From Saccharospirillum salsuginis (GTDB taxonomy: Bacteria > Pseudomonadota > Gammaproteobacteria > Pseudomonadales > Natronospirillaceae): a stretch of 64,000 bases of DNA. The DNA is taken from assembly GCF_014651855.1 (NCBI RefSeq), contig NZ_BMXR01000017.1, forward strand, positions 38,061-102,060, written 5' to 3'. Each line of letters starts with the position of its first letter. Positions within the stretch are counted from its first letter, which is position 1. The translations under genes and the position numbers were made by a program. This document shows positions 26,734 through 35,251 of this stretch, one piece after another. Under the pieces are notes generated by a model. It saw nothing but the letters and a program-made list of their open reading frames with translations. It ran no database searches and was not told the DNA's origin.

Positions 26734-27405
26734 ATGACCGAGGATCTCAAGACTCATACCGAAGCCGTCACCATACCGATCGGACCCAACTCCCTGAACG
26801 CGGACATCACCATGCCGCCCCGCGTCCTGCGGGGGATCGTCCTGTTCGCCCACGGCAGTGGCAGCAGCCGGCTGAGCCCGCGCAATCGCACCGTAGCCCG
26901 TGGACTGGTGGGTCGCGGCATGGCCACCGTTCTGCTGGACCTGCTGACCGAACAGGAGGACCAGGTAGACCAGATTACCCGCGAGTACCGTTTCGATATT
27001 CCTCTGTTGGCCAGGCGACTGGTCGCCGCCACCGACTGGGTGTTGGAGCAGCCCCGGTTTCGGACAGCGCCCATTGGATACTTCGGCGCCAGTACCGGAG
27101 CGGCGGCCGCCCTGATCGCGGCGGCGGAAAAGGCCGAACGGGTGTCGGCCGTGGTCTCACGTGGTGGCCGGCCGGACCTGGCGGGCGAGGCATTGCCCCG
27201 CGTCCAGGCGCCGACCCGTTTGATCGTGGGCGGTAACGATACCGCCGTGATCGAAATGAACCGGGACGCGGCTGGCGAGATGCGCTGCCCCGTTCAAGTG
27301 GACATCGTCCCGGGTGCCAGTCACCTGTTCGAAGAGCCCGGCGTATTGGAACGCGTCATGGAGCTGGCCGGCGAGTGGTTTGAACAACACCTGGACTCTG
27401 GCTAG
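26734..27405 (+). CDS. Dienelactone-hydrolase-type alpha/beta hydrolase
   Basis: The 223-aa product is an alpha/beta hydrolase: oxyanion region FAHGSGSSRLSPRN, nucleophile elbow GYFGASTGAAAAL (Ser in GASTG), acid in VGGNDTAVIEMN and His in GASHLFEEPG. It resembles small cytosolic hydrolases related to dienelactone hydrolase. AGGAGGTG precedes the ATG at 26734. It is convergent with the MFS gene (4-bp gap). Confidence 0.87.
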   Translation: MTEDLKTHTEAVTIPIGPNSLNADITMPPRVLRGIVLFAHGSGSSRLSPRNRTVARGLVGRGMATVLLDLLTEQEDQVDQITREYRFDIPLLARRLVAATDWVLEQPRFRTAPIGYFGASTGAAAALIAAAEKAERVSAVVSRGGRPDLAGEALPRVQAPTRLIVGGNDTAVIEMNRDAAGEMRCPVQVDIVPGASHLFEEPGVLERVMELAGEWFEQHLDSG

Positions 27406-27409
27406 GCGC

Positions 27410-28849
27410 TCACCCGACTGCGCCGTTTCGGCGTGACCGGACCAGATAGCGGTGCAGCCAGAGCGACATCGCGAGGCCCAGAATGGCCAGACCGAAGGCG
27501 AACCAGAACGCCAGGTGGATGCCGGCGGCCAGCGCCTCGGGTGATTTCGGGCTGTCGAACAGGGCGGCCCGGGTGCTCAATACCGTGATTAACAGAGCGG
27601 TGCCAATGGAAGCGCCGACCATGCGCAGGGTGTTGTTCATCGCCGCCGCGTGGGCGATCAGCGGCCCGGGCAGGGAATTCACGCCGGCCGTGATCAGCGG
27701 CATCATCAACAGGGTAGCGCCCAGCATCTGGCCAATCGAGCCGGCCATGATCCAGGCGTAGTGGATGTCTTCCGGTACCATCGCTAGAAACAGCATGGCG
27801 CCCGCCAGCAACAGAAAGCCGACGATGGCCTGCCGTTCGATGCCGAACGCATCGAACATCCGCCCCGCCACAGGAGAGACCATGCCCATGATGACCGCGC
27901 CCGGCAGCAGCACCAGGCCGGTGTGCAACGCATCCTGACCGCGCACGCCCTGAATGTAGAGCGGAATCAGCGTCTGGGTACTGATCAGCAGAGTGAACAC
28001 CAGAATCGATTGCAGCGATGTCAGCGTGAACACCGGCGATTGAAATACTTTGAAATCCAACAACGGCATGGGCATGTCGAGCTGACGTCGGACGAAGAAC
28101 GTCAACGACACCGCCCCGATGATCAGGCTGATCAGTACCGACGGACTCGTCCAACCCGCCGAGCCGGCGATGCTGAACCCGTACAACAGACCGCCCCAGC
28201 CGAAGCTCGACAGCGTCACCGACAGCGCATCGATCCGGGTGGGCCGCTGGTGCGTCACATTCTTCATGAAAAAGAAGGTCGCGACGATCACCACCAGGGC
28301 GATCGGAATCATCAGCACGAAGAGGTAGCGCCAGGAAAAATGATCGATGATCCACCCGGACAGGGTCGGTCCGATGGCCGGTGCGAAGGAGATGACCAGA
28401 CCCACCAGCCCCATGGCCGTACCGCGTTTCTCCAGCGGAAACATCGTCATCATCAGCGTCTGAATCATCGGCATGATGATACCGGCCGCCGCACCCTGGA
28501 TGATGCGGGCCAGCAGGAGCATGGTGAACGTCTGGGCGGCCGCACCCAGAACGGTACCGACGGTGAAGATCAGCAGGGCCGTGAGGTACAGGGTGCGGCT
28601 CGAATAGCGATCGATCAGCGCCGCCGTAACCGGAATCAGCAGACCGCTCGCCATCATAAAGGCGGTGGTGATCCACTGCGCCAGGCTGGCGTCCGCCTGG
28701 AAGTCCTGCATGATCGGCGGAATGGCGACCAGCATCAGGGTCTGGTTCAGTACCGAAACGAAAGCCCCGGCGATCAGGATGACGACAATGAGGGTTCGGT
28801 TGTAACTGAGTGCGGGTTTGTCCGAGTCGGTGGTGGAATGAGACGTCAT
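27410..28849 (-). CDS. MFS multidrug exporter, DHA2 family
   Basis: The 479-aa protein has about 14 TM helices and DHA2-family motifs: NQTLMLVAIPPIMQDF in TM1, the loop LIDRYSSRTLYLTAL, ARIIQGAAAGIIMPM in TM4 and FAPAIGPTLSGWIIDH as motif C of antiporters. It should export drugs or metabolites with proton uptake. MTSHST at 28849 is preferred to 28897 because the extra 16 residues are not membrane-protein-like. It lies downstream of the peroxiredoxin-like gene; no adaptor gene is present. Confidence 0.9.
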   Translation of the reverse strand: MTSHSTTDSDKPALSYNRTLIVVILIAGAFVSVLNQTLMLVAIPPIMQDFQADASLAQWITTAFMMASGLLIPVTAALIDRYSSRTLYLTALLIFTVGTVLGAAAQTFTMLLLARIIQGAAAGIIMPMIQTLMMTMFPLEKRGTAMGLVGLVISFAPAIGPTLSGWIIDHFSWRYLFVLMIPIALVVIVATFFFMKNVTHQRPTRIDALSVTLSSFGWGGLLYGFSIAGSAGWTSPSVLISLIIGAVSLTFFVRRQLDMPMPLLDFKVFQSPVFTLTSLQSILVFTLLISTQTLIPLYIQGVRGQDALHTGLVLLPGAVIMGMVSPVAGRMFDAFGIERQAIVGFLLLAGAMLFLAMVPEDIHYAWIMAGSIGQMLGATLLMMPLITAGVNSLPGPLIAHAAAMNNTLRMVGASIGTALLITVLSTRAALFDSPKSPEALAAGIHLAFWFAFGLAILGLAMSLWLHRYLVRSRRNGAVG

Positions 28850-28968
28850 GGTGTATCCGTGAGATTCTAGAGCAAGCAGTCTACCAGCCTCATCCATGGT
28901 TGCGTGTGTCGATGGTCATAGGGCTTGGACTGGAACGCATCGTTCCAGCCATGAGAAGCCGCGGAATG

Positions 28969-29535
28969 TCAGGCGGTTTTCGCGGTCGGACGGGCTTTGG
29001 ACGCCTCGCCGATAAAGCGCTGAACGCGTTTCAGCGGAATATGGTCGCTGGTGTCACGGCCGTACCAGGTCTCGACGATGTAGCCCTTCTCGTTGATCAG
29101 GAAATCGGCCGGTACCAGAGTCACGTTCGGGTTTTTGCTTGGCCGACCCCCGGTAAGAACGCCCCGAATAATACGCGGCAGCTTGAACAACATGGCCTTG
29201 AGCAGGGCGGAGCCCGAGCGCTCGACGCCGTATTGATTGTAGAGCGTGAGGTCTGGATCCGCGATCAGCCGGAACGGACGCGGATGCCGCGCCACATACT
29301 CGCGCACCTCCTCCGCCGTGGAACTGAACACCGCGATCACCTCAACCCCCTGGCGCTGCCAGGCCTTGTACTGATGGGTCAGCTCATAGACCCGGAAATT
29401 ACAGAACGGGCAGGCCGCATCCCGAAAGAAACACAGCATCACCTTCCGGCCGCGAAATTGATCCAACCGGATCGGTTCGCCATGGATGTCGTGCGTTTGA
29501 AACTCAGGAGCCGTTCGGGGCGCTTGCAGACGCAT
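28969..29535 (-). CDS. Peroxiredoxin-like thioredoxin-fold protein
   Basis: The 188-aa product has an AhpC/TSA-like thioredoxin fold. The active-site segment is FFRDAACPFCNFRV, giving C42-P-F-C45. This adjacent-Cys arrangement is found in peroxiredoxin-like proteins and suggests thiol redox activity rather than a classical 2-Cys peroxiredoxin. The C-terminal half has ADFLINEKGYIVETWYGRD, typical of this subgroup. It lies 93 bp downstream of the VOC gene. A perfect hairpin (CTGGAACG-CAT-CGTTCCAG, 28930-28948) follows it before the MFS gene. Confidence 0.85.
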   Translation of the reverse strand: MRLQAPRTAPEFQTHDIHGEPIRLDQFRGRKVMLCFFRDAACPFCNFRVYELTHQYKAWQRQGVEVIAVFSSTAEEVREYVARHPRPFRLIADPDLTLYNQYGVERSGSALLKAMLFKLPRIIRGVLTGGRPSKNPNVTLVPADFLINEKGYIVETWYGRDTSDHIPLKRVQRFIGEASKARPTAKTA

Positions 29536-29628
29536 CAGATACCTCGTTGATTGAAGTCCAAGACAGGGTTACGGGTGTAAGACCGCATTGGACCAGGCCA
29601 TCTGATGTAAGTTCCGCACGCTACGCCA

Positions 29629-30042
29629 CTACTGCTCAAACACCCCGGCCGTTTCATCAAACCCCTTCATCTCAATCGGATTCCCGAACGGATCGTAGAA
29701 AAACAGGGTGTGCTGCTCGCCGGGCTGGCCTGCGAACCGGCGCGTGGGCGGGATGACGAAGTCGACCTTCGCGTCTTCCAGGCGTTTGGCCATGGCCTGC
29801 CAGTCCGGCAACGCCAGAATGACCCCGAAGTGCGGCATCGGCACGGCAACGTCGTCGACATGGCCGGTGGCGCGTGTGGTCCAGACCTCGCCCAGGTGCA
29901 GCGAGATCTGGTGGCCGAAGAAATCGAAATCGACCCAGGTATCGGTGCTGCGGCCTTCCTGACAGCCGAGCACATCGCCATAGAAGGCGCGGGCCTTTTC
30001 CAGATCGGTGACATTGAACGCCAGGTGGAATATCGACTTCAT
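29629..30042 (-). CDS. VOC-family (glyoxalase/extradiol dioxygenase-like) protein
   Basis: The 137-aa protein is a two-module VOC metalloprotein: IFHLAFNVTDLEKARAFYGDVLG supplies the first His, and FYDPFGNPIEMKGF the final Glu. It lies 27 bp downstream of icmF in the same direction. That invites comparison with methylmalonyl-CoA epimerase, also a VOC protein, but the sequence looks like the generic dioxygenase-like subgroup, so the epimerase role is only a possibility. Confidence 0.85.
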   Translation of the reverse strand: MKSIFHLAFNVTDLEKARAFYGDVLGCQEGRSTDTWVDFDFFGHQISLHLGEVWTTRATGHVDDVAVPMPHFGVILALPDWQAMAKRLEDAKVDFVIPPTRRFAGQPGEQHTLFFYDPFGNPIEMKGFDETAGVFEQ

Positions 30043-30069
30043 AAAGTTCTCTCGTTGTCGGAATGAACC

Positions 30070-33000
30070 CTACATATTACGCCGATATTCGCCGCCGACC
30101 TCATACAACCTGTGACTGATTTGCCCCAGGCTCGCGACCTTAACCGTTTCCATTAACCGGTCGAACAGGTTGTTGCGTTGACGGGCGTCTTCAGCCAATG
30201 CTGCGAGCGCCTCCTCTCGACGGTCACCATGCTGCGCGTGGAACCGCGTCAGTTGTTCGATCTGCTGCTGCTTTTCCTCGTCGGTCGAGCGCATCAGTTC
30301 CACTTCGGTTTCCGCTTCGCCGCCGTCCTTACCGAGGAAGGTGTTCACGCCGATGATCGGCAAGTCGCCGCTGTGTTTCTTGTGCTCGTACACCATCGAC
30401 TCGTCCTGGATTTTGCCACGCTGGTACATCGAGTCCATCGCGCCGAGCACGCCGCCGCGTTCACTCAAGCGTTCGAACTCGGCGTAGACGGCGTCTTCGA
30501 CCAGGTCGGTCAGGTAGTCGATCGTAAACGAGCCCTGCAGCGGGTTTTCGTTCTGGTTCAGGCCCAGTTCCTTGTTGATGATCAACTGGATCGCCACCGC
30601 GCGGCGCACGCTTTCCTCGGTCGGCGTGGTGATCGCCTCGTCAAAGGCGTTGGTGTGCAGGCTGTTGCAGTTGTCGAACAAGGCGTACAGCGCCTGCAGC
30701 GTGGTGCGAATGTCGTTGAACTGGATTTCCTGGGCGTGCAGCGACCGGCCCGAGGTCTGGATGTGGTACTTCAGCATCTGCGAGCGGGCGTTTGCACCGT
30801 AGCGGTACTTCATCGCCCGCGACCAGATGCGCCGCGCGACCCGGCCGATGACGGCGTATTCCGGGTCCATGCCGTTGCTGAAAAAGAAACTCAGGTTGGG
30901 CGCGAAGGCATTGATGTCCATGCCGCGTGCGCGGTAATACTCGACCAGGGTGAAGCCGTTGGCCAGCGTGAACGCAAGCTGGGTGATCGGGTTCGCCCCG
31001 GCTTCGGCGATGTGATAGCCGCTGACACTGACGCTGTAGAAATTGCGCACGCCCTGGTCGATGAACCAGCTCTGTACATCGCCCATCAGATGCAGCGCGA
31101 ACTCGGTCGAGAAGATGCAGGTGTTCTGCGCCTGGTCTTCTTTAAGGATGTCCGCCTGCACCGTGCCGCGCACCTGTTTCAGCGTATCGGCCGATATTTT
31201 TTGATAGGTCTCGGCATCCAGAATCTGGTCGCCGGTCACGCCCAGCAAACCGAGCCCCAGGCCGGTGTGGCCTTCCGGCAACTCGCCCTGGTAGGTCACC
31301 GGCCGGTCGCCGAGCAGTTTTTTGATTTTCTTCTCGGCCGCGTCCCACTGGCCGTTTTCGCGCAGGTATTTTTCCACCTGCTGGTCGATGGCCGTGTTCA
31401 GGAACATCGCCAGAATGATCGGCGCCGGGCCGTTGATCGTCATCGAAACCGACGTGGTCGGCGCGCACAGATCGAAACCGGAATAGAGTTTTTTCATGTC
31501 GTCCAGCGTGGCGATGGAAACGCCGCTGTTGCCGACCTTGCCGTAGATGTCCGGTCGTTCAGCCGGGTCTTCCCCATACAGGGTGACCGAGTCGAACGCC
31601 GTCGACAGCCGCGCCGCCGGTTGCCCGAGCGACAGGTAATGGAAACGGCGGTTGGTGCGCTCCGGCGGGCCTTCGCCGGCGAACATCCGGGTCGGGTCCT
31701 CGCCCGCGCGGCGGTAGGGGTAAACGCCACCGGTGTAGGGGAAATGGCCGGGCAGGTTTTCCTGGCCGGTGAACCAGACGCGCTCGCCCCAGTCCCGGGT
31801 GCGGTTGGCCGCCACCTTGGGGACCTTGTTGCCGCTCAGGGTCTCGCGGTAGTTGTCGCCGGAGATGACCTTGTCGCGCACCTGGTATTCGAACTGATCG
31901 CGCTGCACCGAGTCCATGCGCTCGTCCCACTGTTGCAGGGCGTCGCGGGTCTCGGGCAGCAGGTCGTTCAGCAACTGGTTGTAACGCTGCGCCATCGCCT
32001 GGTGCTCTGCAGCCAGATCCTCGGCCTTGATCGGCACCAGCGGGTCCGGCAACTGTTCAGACGGACCTGCACCCAGTAATTTCAGGCTCTCGTACAGGTG
32101 CTGCACCTGGCGGGCGAGCTCGGCCTGTTCGCGCAACTGACCGCGAATGCTCTGCCCCTGCTCGGCGATTTCGGCGAGATAACGCTGGTGTTGACCGGGG
32201 ATCAGCACATGCGCCTGCGGGTCGCCCTCGGGCAGGTCGCCGTCCCAGTCGCGTTCGGTGTTGCCCGCGAGCATCCGGCACAGGCCATTGAACACCCGGT
32301 TCACGCCCGGGTCCGAGAAATGGCTGGCGATGGTCGGGTAGACCGGGATTTTGGCGTCTTCGGTCTCGAAATCGATCCGGTTGCGCCGCCATTGTTTGCG
32401 CACATCCCGCAGCGCGTCCTGGGCGCCCTTGCCGTCGAACTTGTTGATGGCGATCCAGTCGGCCAGGTCCAGCATGTCGATCTTCTCGAGCTGACTGGCG
32501 GCGCCGTAGTCCGGCGTCATCACATAACCCGGGATGTCGACCAGATCGACGATGGCGCTGTCGGACTGGCCGATGCCGGCGGTCTCCACGAAGACCAGGT
32601 CGAAATTCTGATGGCACAGCTCGGTGATGGCGTCGTTCAGCTCTTCGCTGGTCGACAAATGCTGCCGCCGCGTCGCCATGCTGCGGAAAAACACATTCGG
32701 CAACCGCAGGCTGTTCATGCGGATGCGGTCGCCCAGCAGGGCGCCACCGGTACGGCGACGGGTCGGGTCGACGGCGAGCACGGCAAATTGCCGGTCCGGG
32801 AAGGCGGTCGCGAAGCGCAACACCAGTTCGTCCGTCAGGCTCGATTTACCGGCGCCGCCGGTGCCGGTCAGGCCGATGGTCGGGCAGTTGCGCTCGCCAC
32901 CGGTCGGTTCGGCCCGACCGCTTTCGATGTCCGACAGCCGGTGGGCGCGTTTCAGGTCCGCATGGGCGTCCTTGGTGAGCTGTTTGGGGCGGTGTTTGCG

Positions 33001-33426
33001 GGCTTCGCGGATGCGTTCGACGGCGTCGTCTATCATGCCCGGCAAGCCCAGTTTCAGGCCATCGTTCGGGTGGTAGATGCGGGTGACGCCGTAGGCTTCC
33101 AATTCGCGGATTTCCTCCGGCGTAATGGTGCCCCCGCCGCCGCCGATAACGGCGACATGACCGGCCCCGGCCGCGCGCAGGCGGTCGACCAGATAGCGGA
33201 AATATTCGTTGTGGCCGCCCTGATAGGAACTGAGGGCGATGCCGTCCGCGTCTTCCTGCAACGCGGCCTTGACGATATCGTCCACGCTGCGGTTATGGCC
33301 GAGGTGAATCACCTCGCAGCCGCGATCCTGAATAAGCCGGCGCATCACATTGATGGCGGCGTCGTGGCCGTCAAACAGACTGGCGGCGGTGACGATGCGA
33401 AGCGGTGCCTGGTTCGAGTCGGTCAT
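30070..33426 (-). CDS. icmF: Fused isobutyryl-CoA mutase (IcmF)
   Basis: The 1118-aa protein joins three parts. First is a B12-binding domain (1-140) with the IcmF-type SLFDGHDAAINVMRR, whose His is the lower cobalt ligand. Next is a MeaB-like G-protein chaperone (~190-410) with P-loop GTGGAGKSS. Last is a methylmalonyl-CoA-mutase-type TIM barrel (~550-1080) with YPYRRAGEDPTRMFAGEG and CNSLHTNAFDEAITTPTEES. It interconverts isobutyryl-CoA and n-butyryl-CoA, or related branched acyl-CoAs, using adenosylcobalamin. It lies 18 bp downstream of a 3-hydroxyacyl-CoA dehydrogenase gene, which fits acyl-CoA catabolism. Length and order match the family; which acyl-CoA is preferred cannot be read with certainty. 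Confidence 0.96.
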   Translation of the reverse strand: MTDSNQAPLRIVTAASLFDGHDAAINVMRRLIQDRGCEVIHLGHNRSVDDIVKAALQEDADGIALSSYQGGHNEYFRYLVDRLRAAGAGHVAVIGGGGGTITPEEIRELEAYGVTRIYHPNDGLKLGLPGMIDDAVERIREARKHRPKQLTKDAHADLKRAHRLSDIESGRAEPTGGERNCPTIGLTGTGGAGKSSLTDELVLRFATAFPDRQFAVLAVDPTRRRTGGALLGDRIRMNSLRLPNVFFRSMATRRQHLSTSEELNDAITELCHQNFDLVFVETAGIGQSDSAIVDLVDIPGYVMTPDYGAASQLEKIDMLDLADWIAINKFDGKGAQDALRDVRKQWRRNRIDFETEDAKIPVYPTIASHFSDPGVNRVFNGLCRMLAGNTERDWDGDLPEGDPQAHVLIPGQHQRYLAEIAEQGQSIRGQLREQAELARQVQHLYESLKLLGAGPSEQLPDPLVPIKAEDLAAEHQAMAQRYNQLLNDLLPETRDALQQWDERMDSVQRDQFEYQVRDKVISGDNYRETLSGNKVPKVAANRTRDWGERVWFTGQENLPGHFPYTGGVYPYRRAGEDPTRMFAGEGPPERTNRRFHYLSLGQPAARLSTAFDSVTLYGEDPAERPDIYGKVGNSGVSIATLDDMKKLYSGFDLCAPTTSVSMTINGPAPIILAMFLNTAIDQQVEKYLRENGQWDAAEKKIKKLLGDRPVTYQGELPEGHTGLGLGLLGVTGDQILDAETYQKISADTLKQVRGTVQADILKEDQAQNTCIFSTEFALHLMGDVQSWFIDQGVRNFYSVSVSGYHIAEAGANPITQLAFTLANGFTLVEYYRARGMDINAFAPNLSFFFSNGMDPEYAVIGRVARRIWSRAMKYRYGANARSQMLKYHIQTSGRSLHAQEIQFNDIRTTLQALYALFDNCNSLHTNAFDEAITTPTEESVRRAVAIQLIINKELGLNQNENPLQGSFTIDYLTDLVEDAVYAEFERLSERGGVLGAMDSMYQRGKIQDESMVYEHKKHSGDLPIIGVNTFLGKDGGEAETEVELMRSTDEEKQQQIEQLTRFHAQHGDRREEALAALAEDARQRNNLFDRLMETVKVASLGQISHRLYEVGGEYRRNM

Positions 33427-33444
33427 GGAGCGCCTCCGGACGCG

Positions 33445-34296
33445 TCAGTCGTAAGAGTAGAAGCCGCGGCCGTTCTTGCGGCCGGTGTAGCCGGCGTCGA
33501 CCATTTGTTGCAGCAGGGGGCAGGGGCGGTATTTCGGGTCGTTGAAACCCTCGTAGAGCACTTTCATGATGAACAGGCAGGTGTCGAGCCCGATCATATC
33601 CGCCAGCTTCAGCGGCCCCATGGGATGGTTCATGCCGAGCTGCATGACGGTGTCGATGTCCTCGGCCGTGGCGACGCCTTCGTACAGCGTGAAAATGGCC
33701 TCGTTGATCATCGGCATGAGAATGCGGTTGGAGACGAACCCGGGGTAATCACCGGCCGTGACCGGCACCTTGCCGATTTCCTCGCTGAGCAGATGAATGG
33801 CCTGATAGGTCTCGTCCGACGTCTGGCGCGCCCGGATCAGCTCGACCAGCTTCATCAGAGGCACCGGATTCATGAAATGCATGCCCACGAACTGGCTCGG
33901 ACGGGACGTGGCCGCCGCCATGCGGGTCAGCGAGATGGCACTGGTGTTGGAAGCCAGGATGGTGTGTTCCGGGCAGAGGTCGTCGACCTGCTTGAACAGG
34001 GCGATCTTGGTCGCCTCGTTCTCGGTGACGGCCTCGACCACCAGATCGCACTCCGCCAGGCCCTTCAGTTCGGTATGGGTGTGCAGTCGTCCCAGGGCGC
34101 CGGCCTTGATGTCCTCGGTGATTTTGTCCTTCTCGACGAACTTGGTGAGGCTCTTGTCGATGGAGGCCAGGGCGGCATCCAGCTGCAACGGCTGCTTGTC
34201 GACCAGGTGCACGGTCAGGCCGTGCTGGGCAAACACCTGGGCAATGCCGTTGCCCATGGTCCCGGCGCCGAGGACGCCAACGGTTTGAATCGCCAT
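33445..34296 (-). CDS. hbd: 3-hydroxybutyryl-CoA dehydrogenase
   Basis: The 283-aa protein oxidises 3-hydroxyacyl-CoA with NAD. The N-terminal Rossmann motif is GVLGAGTMGNGIAQVFA, and the family segments HFMNPVPLMKLVEL and DYPGFVSNRILMPMINEA are intact. The C-terminal domain ends in GRKNGRGFYSYD. The start MAIQTVG (34296) matches family N-termini; the upstream 34344 adds junk. It heads the hbd-icmF operon and faces the MerR gene across 207 bp with a palindromic operator. Confidence 0.95.
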   Translation of the reverse strand: MAIQTVGVLGAGTMGNGIAQVFAQHGLTVHLVDKQPLQLDAALASIDKSLTKFVEKDKITEDIKAGALGRLHTHTELKGLAECDLVVEAVTENEATKIALFKQVDDLCPEHTILASNTSAISLTRMAAATSRPSQFVGMHFMNPVPLMKLVELIRARQTSDETYQAIHLLSEEIGKVPVTAGDYPGFVSNRILMPMINEAIFTLYEGVATAEDIDTVMQLGMNHPMGPLKLADMIGLDTCLFIMKVLYEGFNDPKYRPCPLLQQMVDAGYTGRKNGRGFYSYD

Positions 34297-34377
34297 AGTG
34301 AAATCCTGTGTGTTCCGCACTGTTCGGCCCCGACAGGGAGCCAACCTTGTTTTTATTGGCGAATCAGGCTAGTTTTC

Positions 34378-34395
34378 GTTTACGTTAACGTCAAC
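34378..34395. promoter_or_regulatory. Palindromic MerR-type operator
   Basis: GTTTACGTTAACGTCAAC is symmetric at 16 of 18 positions and lies between the divergent hbd and merR genes. On the minus strand a possible -35 TTGACG (34394-34389) overlaps it, with TAGCCT 17 bp further as a weak -10. It resembles, from memory, the operator of LiuR-type MerR regulators of branched-chain amino acid and acyl-CoA catabolism. Confidence 0.65.
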
Positions 34396-34503
34396 TTGTT
34401 TTGGAGTGTAAGATGGGGGCTTCGGTGCGAGAGCACGTAAACTCTCGCGAACAGACCGGACCAACCCCCGACAAAACACCCGTGAGGAGCCACCAGCCAC
34501 ATC

Positions 34504-34899
34504 ATGACCGTCCGACCCGAAGAGACCATCTACAGCATCCGCGACCTGGCCAGCGAATTCGACCTGACCACCCGCACCATCCGCTTCTACGAAGACAAAG
34601 GCCTGCTCAGCCCTCAGCGCGAAGGCCAACGGCGGATCTACCTCAAGCGGGACCGGGCGCGGCTGAAGCTGATTCTGCGCGGCAAGCGGCTGGGCTTTTC
34701 ACTGGACGAGATACAGCAACTGGTGGACGCCTACGAGACCCCCGAAGACGAGGTGCCGCAGCTGGAACAATACCTGGCGACCCTGGTTGAACACCGTGAG
34801 ACGTTGTTGCGGCAGAAAGAGGATTTGGAGAAGACGCTGGAGGAGCTGGAGTTGGCCGAGCGGGAGTGCCGGTCGGCGTTGGATCGGAAGCGGGGGTAA
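34504..34899 (+). CDS. MerR-family transcriptional regulator
   Basis: The 131-aa protein has an N-terminal winged helix typical of MerR (YSIRDLASEFDLTTRTIRFYEDKGLL), then GKRLGFSLDEIQQLVDAY and a dimerisation coiled coil (~90-125, Glu/Leu-rich). There is no metal-binding Cys cluster, so it probably senses a small molecule such as an acyl-CoA. Its position opposite hbd-icmF and the operator between them suggest it controls that operon and itself, in the manner of LiuR. A decayed copy of its 3' two-thirds lies at 37781-38067. Confidence 0.9.
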   Translation: MTVRPEETIYSIRDLASEFDLTTRTIRFYEDKGLLSPQREGQRRIYLKRDRARLKLILRGKRLGFSLDEIQQLVDAYETPEDEVPQLEQYLATLVEHRETLLRQKEDLEKTLEELELAERECRSALDRKRG

Positions 34900-34908
34900 T
34901 GGGGTTTT

Positions 34909-34979
34909 AATCACCTTATTAGGTGATTTCTTTGCAATCTCATCGGTTTATGGCTATTTTATCACCGAATAAGGTGATT
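34909..34979 (+). promoter_or_regulatory. hipBA promoter with two flanking operators
   Basis: Operator 1 is AATCACCT-TATT-AGGTGATT (34909-34928), operator 2 is ATCACC-GAATAA-GGTGAT (34961-34978). Between them is a sigma70-like promoter: TTGCAA (34932-34937), 17-bp spacer, TATTTT (34955-34960). Operators hug both promoter ends with centres 51 bp apart, as expected for HipB autorepression. Confidence 0.8.
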
Positions 34980-34993
34980 AATGTTGCAGTGAT

Positions 34994-35251
34994 ATGAACA
35001 GCCTGGAAGCCATCGGCCGCAAAGCGAGAAAACACCGCAAGCAGCTTAATTTAGGCAGCATGAGGGAGATTGCCCGGACGCTTCAGATTTCGGTTAACGA
35101 TATTTCGGAGATCGAGCGGGGTATCTTTACTGGCTCGATACTGAACGTAGAACGCTACTTGTCGTATATAGGGCTGGAACTGACGGCGGTTGAGTCCAAA
35201 ACGCCGACGCTCGATGACCTGGAGGCTATATTCCGTGAAGACGACGATTGA
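34994..35251 (+). CDS. hipB: HipB-like antitoxin, HTH repressor
   Basis: The 85-aa protein has a Cro/C1-type helix-turn-helix (SMREIARTLQISVNDISEIERG) and an acidic C-terminal tail (LDDLEAIFREDDD). HipB dimers bind operators and neutralise HipA. The gene starts right after the two-operator promoter, and its 3' end overlaps the GTG start of hipA by 17 bp, the standard order for this toxin-antitoxin type. Confidence 0.87.
   Translation: MNSLEAIGRKARKHRKQLNLGSMREIARTLQISVNDISEIERGIFTGSILNVERYLSYIGLELTAVESKTPTLDDLEAIFREDDD

Noticed and set aside
28930..28948. Hairpin CTGGAACG-CAT-CGTTCCAG as a terminator between peroxiredoxin-like and MFS genes
   Set aside because: No T-tract follows on the minus strand, so it was noted within the peroxiredoxin entry but not listed as a terminator.
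30070..33426. Split methylmalonyl-CoA mutase subunits with a separate MeaB
   Set aside because: One continuous frame contains the B12, GTPase and mutase parts in IcmF order; no stop or frameshift is seen.
32098..34440. 780-codon plus-strand open frame opposite icmF and hbd
   Set aside because: It is the mirror of two well-recognised minus-strand genes; long antisense frames are expected in GC-rich DNA and its product has no domain.
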